Notes under the pieces: generated by a model | Databases searched by the model: none | What the model was told of the DNA's origin: nothing | What the model saw: only the letters and a program-made list of their open reading frames with translations | Shown: one piece after another, positions 22,026-22,758 of the stretch | Numbering within the stretch: position 1 is the first letter of the stretch | Layout: the number at the start of each line of letters is the position of its first letter | Program-made: the position numbers and the translations under genes | Virus record (IMG/VR): IMGVR_UViG_3300017637_000004 | Coordinates: 1-22,758 of that record | Source of the DNA: a virus | Reading direction: 5' to 3' (one strand) | DNA: 22,758 bases

Positions 22026-22758
22026 ATGCGGAAGCTTGCCGTAACTCTGGCACTTGCTTCGACCGCGCTCACCACGCCCGCCCTCGCACGCGACGACGCG
22101 TGGTATGTGGGCGTCGAAGGCGGCGCGATGATCGTCGAAGACATCGATTACGACATCGGCACCACCGCCGCTGCCGGCACCGTCGACCATGAATATGGTT
22201 TCGACGTGGGTGGCACGATCGGTTACGACTTCGGCGGTTTCCGCGCCGAGGCCGAGGTGAGCTACAAGCGCGCGACCGTCGACGGCTATCGCTCGACGCT
22301 GACCACGCCGTACTACATCTCGACGCTGGCACTGGCGAACATCGCTCCGGGCAACTTCACCTATGCAGGTGGCAGCTCGACCGCGCTGAGCTTCATGGTC
22401 AACGGCCTGCTCGACTTCGGTGAAGACGATGGTCTGCAGGGCTTCATCGGCGGTGGCGCCGGTGTGGCACGCGTCAAGGCGGACTATGCGCTCAACACGC
22501 GTGGTGCGTTCCTCGACGATTCCGACACCGTCTTCGCATGGCAGGCACTCGCCGGTCTGCGCCAGCCGGTCACGGACAACATCGATGTCACGCTGAAGTA
22601 TCGCTTCTTCAACGCTGACAACGTCAAGCTGGTCGACGTGACCGGTCGCGTCTTTGATGGCCGCTTCCGCTCGCACAGCCTGCTTGGTGGCGTGACGTTC
22701 AACTTCGGTGAGCCGGCTGCTCCGCCGCCGCCTCCCCCGCCGCCGCCGCCGCCGCCTC
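22026..22758 (+). CDS. OmpA-type outer membrane beta-barrel protein (3' truncated by window)
   Basis: The visible 244 codons encode a Sec signal peptide (residues 1-21, cleavage after PALA) and an eight-strand-type beta-barrel: alternating strands such as AWYVGVEGGAMIV, FDVGGTIGYDFGGFRAEAEVSY, GFIGGGAGVARVKADYAL and FAWQALAGLRQPV, closing with SLLGGVTFNFGEPA. A proline tract then starts (after GEPAA) and runs to the window edge. In sphingomonad OmpA-like porins this linker precedes a peptidoglycan-binding OmpA domain, which lies outside the window. AAGGGG near 22014 serves ATG 22026. Codon use differs from the phage genes: C-ending codons dominate and GGG is rare, as in highly expressed genes. 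Confidence 0.9.
   Translation, partial: MRKLAVTLALASTALTTPALARDDAWYVGVEGGAMIVEDIDYDIGTTAAAGTVDHEYGFDVGGTIGYDFGGFRAEAEVSYKRATVDGYRSTLTTPYYISTLALANIAPGNFTYAGGSSTALSFMVNGLLDFGEDDGLQGFIGGGAGVARVKADYALNTRGAFLDDSDTVFAWQALAGLRQPVTDNIDVTLKYRFFNADNVKLVDVTGRVFDGRFRSHSLLGGVTFNFGEPAAPPPPPPPPPPPP

Noticed and set aside
1-22758. CRISPR arrays, tRNA or rRNA genes, insertion sequences, attachment sites
   Set aside because: I looked for repeat-spacer periodicity, tRNA-like cloverleaf ends, transposase motifs and flanking direct repeats and saw none; a computed search could still find weak cases.

Overview
The window looks like chromosome of a high-GC alphaproteobacterium, most likely a sphingomonad (Sphingomonas or a close relative). 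This rests on four things: very GC-rich third codon positions, families I recognise from that order (DUF6127, DUF6491, DUF2793, a proline-linked OmpA-type barrel), short palindromic intergenic repeats of a type common in those genomes, and a LexA box of the alphaproteobacterial form GAAC-N7-GAAC. No database search was possible, so all family names come from reading motifs and gene order.

Layout. Positions 1-2524 hold host genes: a lipoprotein of the ADP-ribosylglycohydrolase family, a small unknown reverse-strand gene, a stretch of palindromic repeats, and a secreted DUF6491 protein on the reverse strand. A divergent intergenic region (2525-2756) carries a LexA-type box, a sigma70-like promoter and a strong leader hairpin. 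From 2757 to 21923 lies a long phage-like gene set in the order of the Rhodobacter capsulatus gene transfer agent (RcGTA): small terminase, large terminase, portal, a small DUF6127 membrane protein, prohead protease, HK97 major capsid, adaptor-like protein, head-tail connector, DUF3168 tail terminator, major tail protein, two tail-assembly proteins, a short tape measure, DUF2460, DUF2163 hub, NlpC/P60 peptidase, large tail-tip protein and DUF2793. I see no integrase, repressor, replication or lysis gene and no attachment site. A gene transfer agent or domesticated particle therefore fits better than an active prophage. The window ends inside a secreted OmpA-type beta-barrel gene.

Four sets of genes interrupt the particle genes. 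An NRDE/TANGO2-type gene plus a spermidine-synthase-like gene lie between terminase and portal. A secreted unknown protein lies between protease and capsid. A large fibre-like gene with a small overlapping ORF lies between capsid and adaptor. A reverse-strand exported protein lies between tape measure and DUF2460. A textbook intrinsic terminator (12660-12688) cuts the cluster after the fibre, with no room for a promoter before the next gene.

Other notable points are a short capsid N-terminal arm, a prohead protease whose first codons come from a palindromic repeat, a DUF2460 protein fused to a long N-terminal region that may be a glycoside-hydrolase-like barrel (while the tail-tip protein is far shorter than in RcGTA), and two hairpins sharing a 16-base arm ahead of the terminase and fibre genes.
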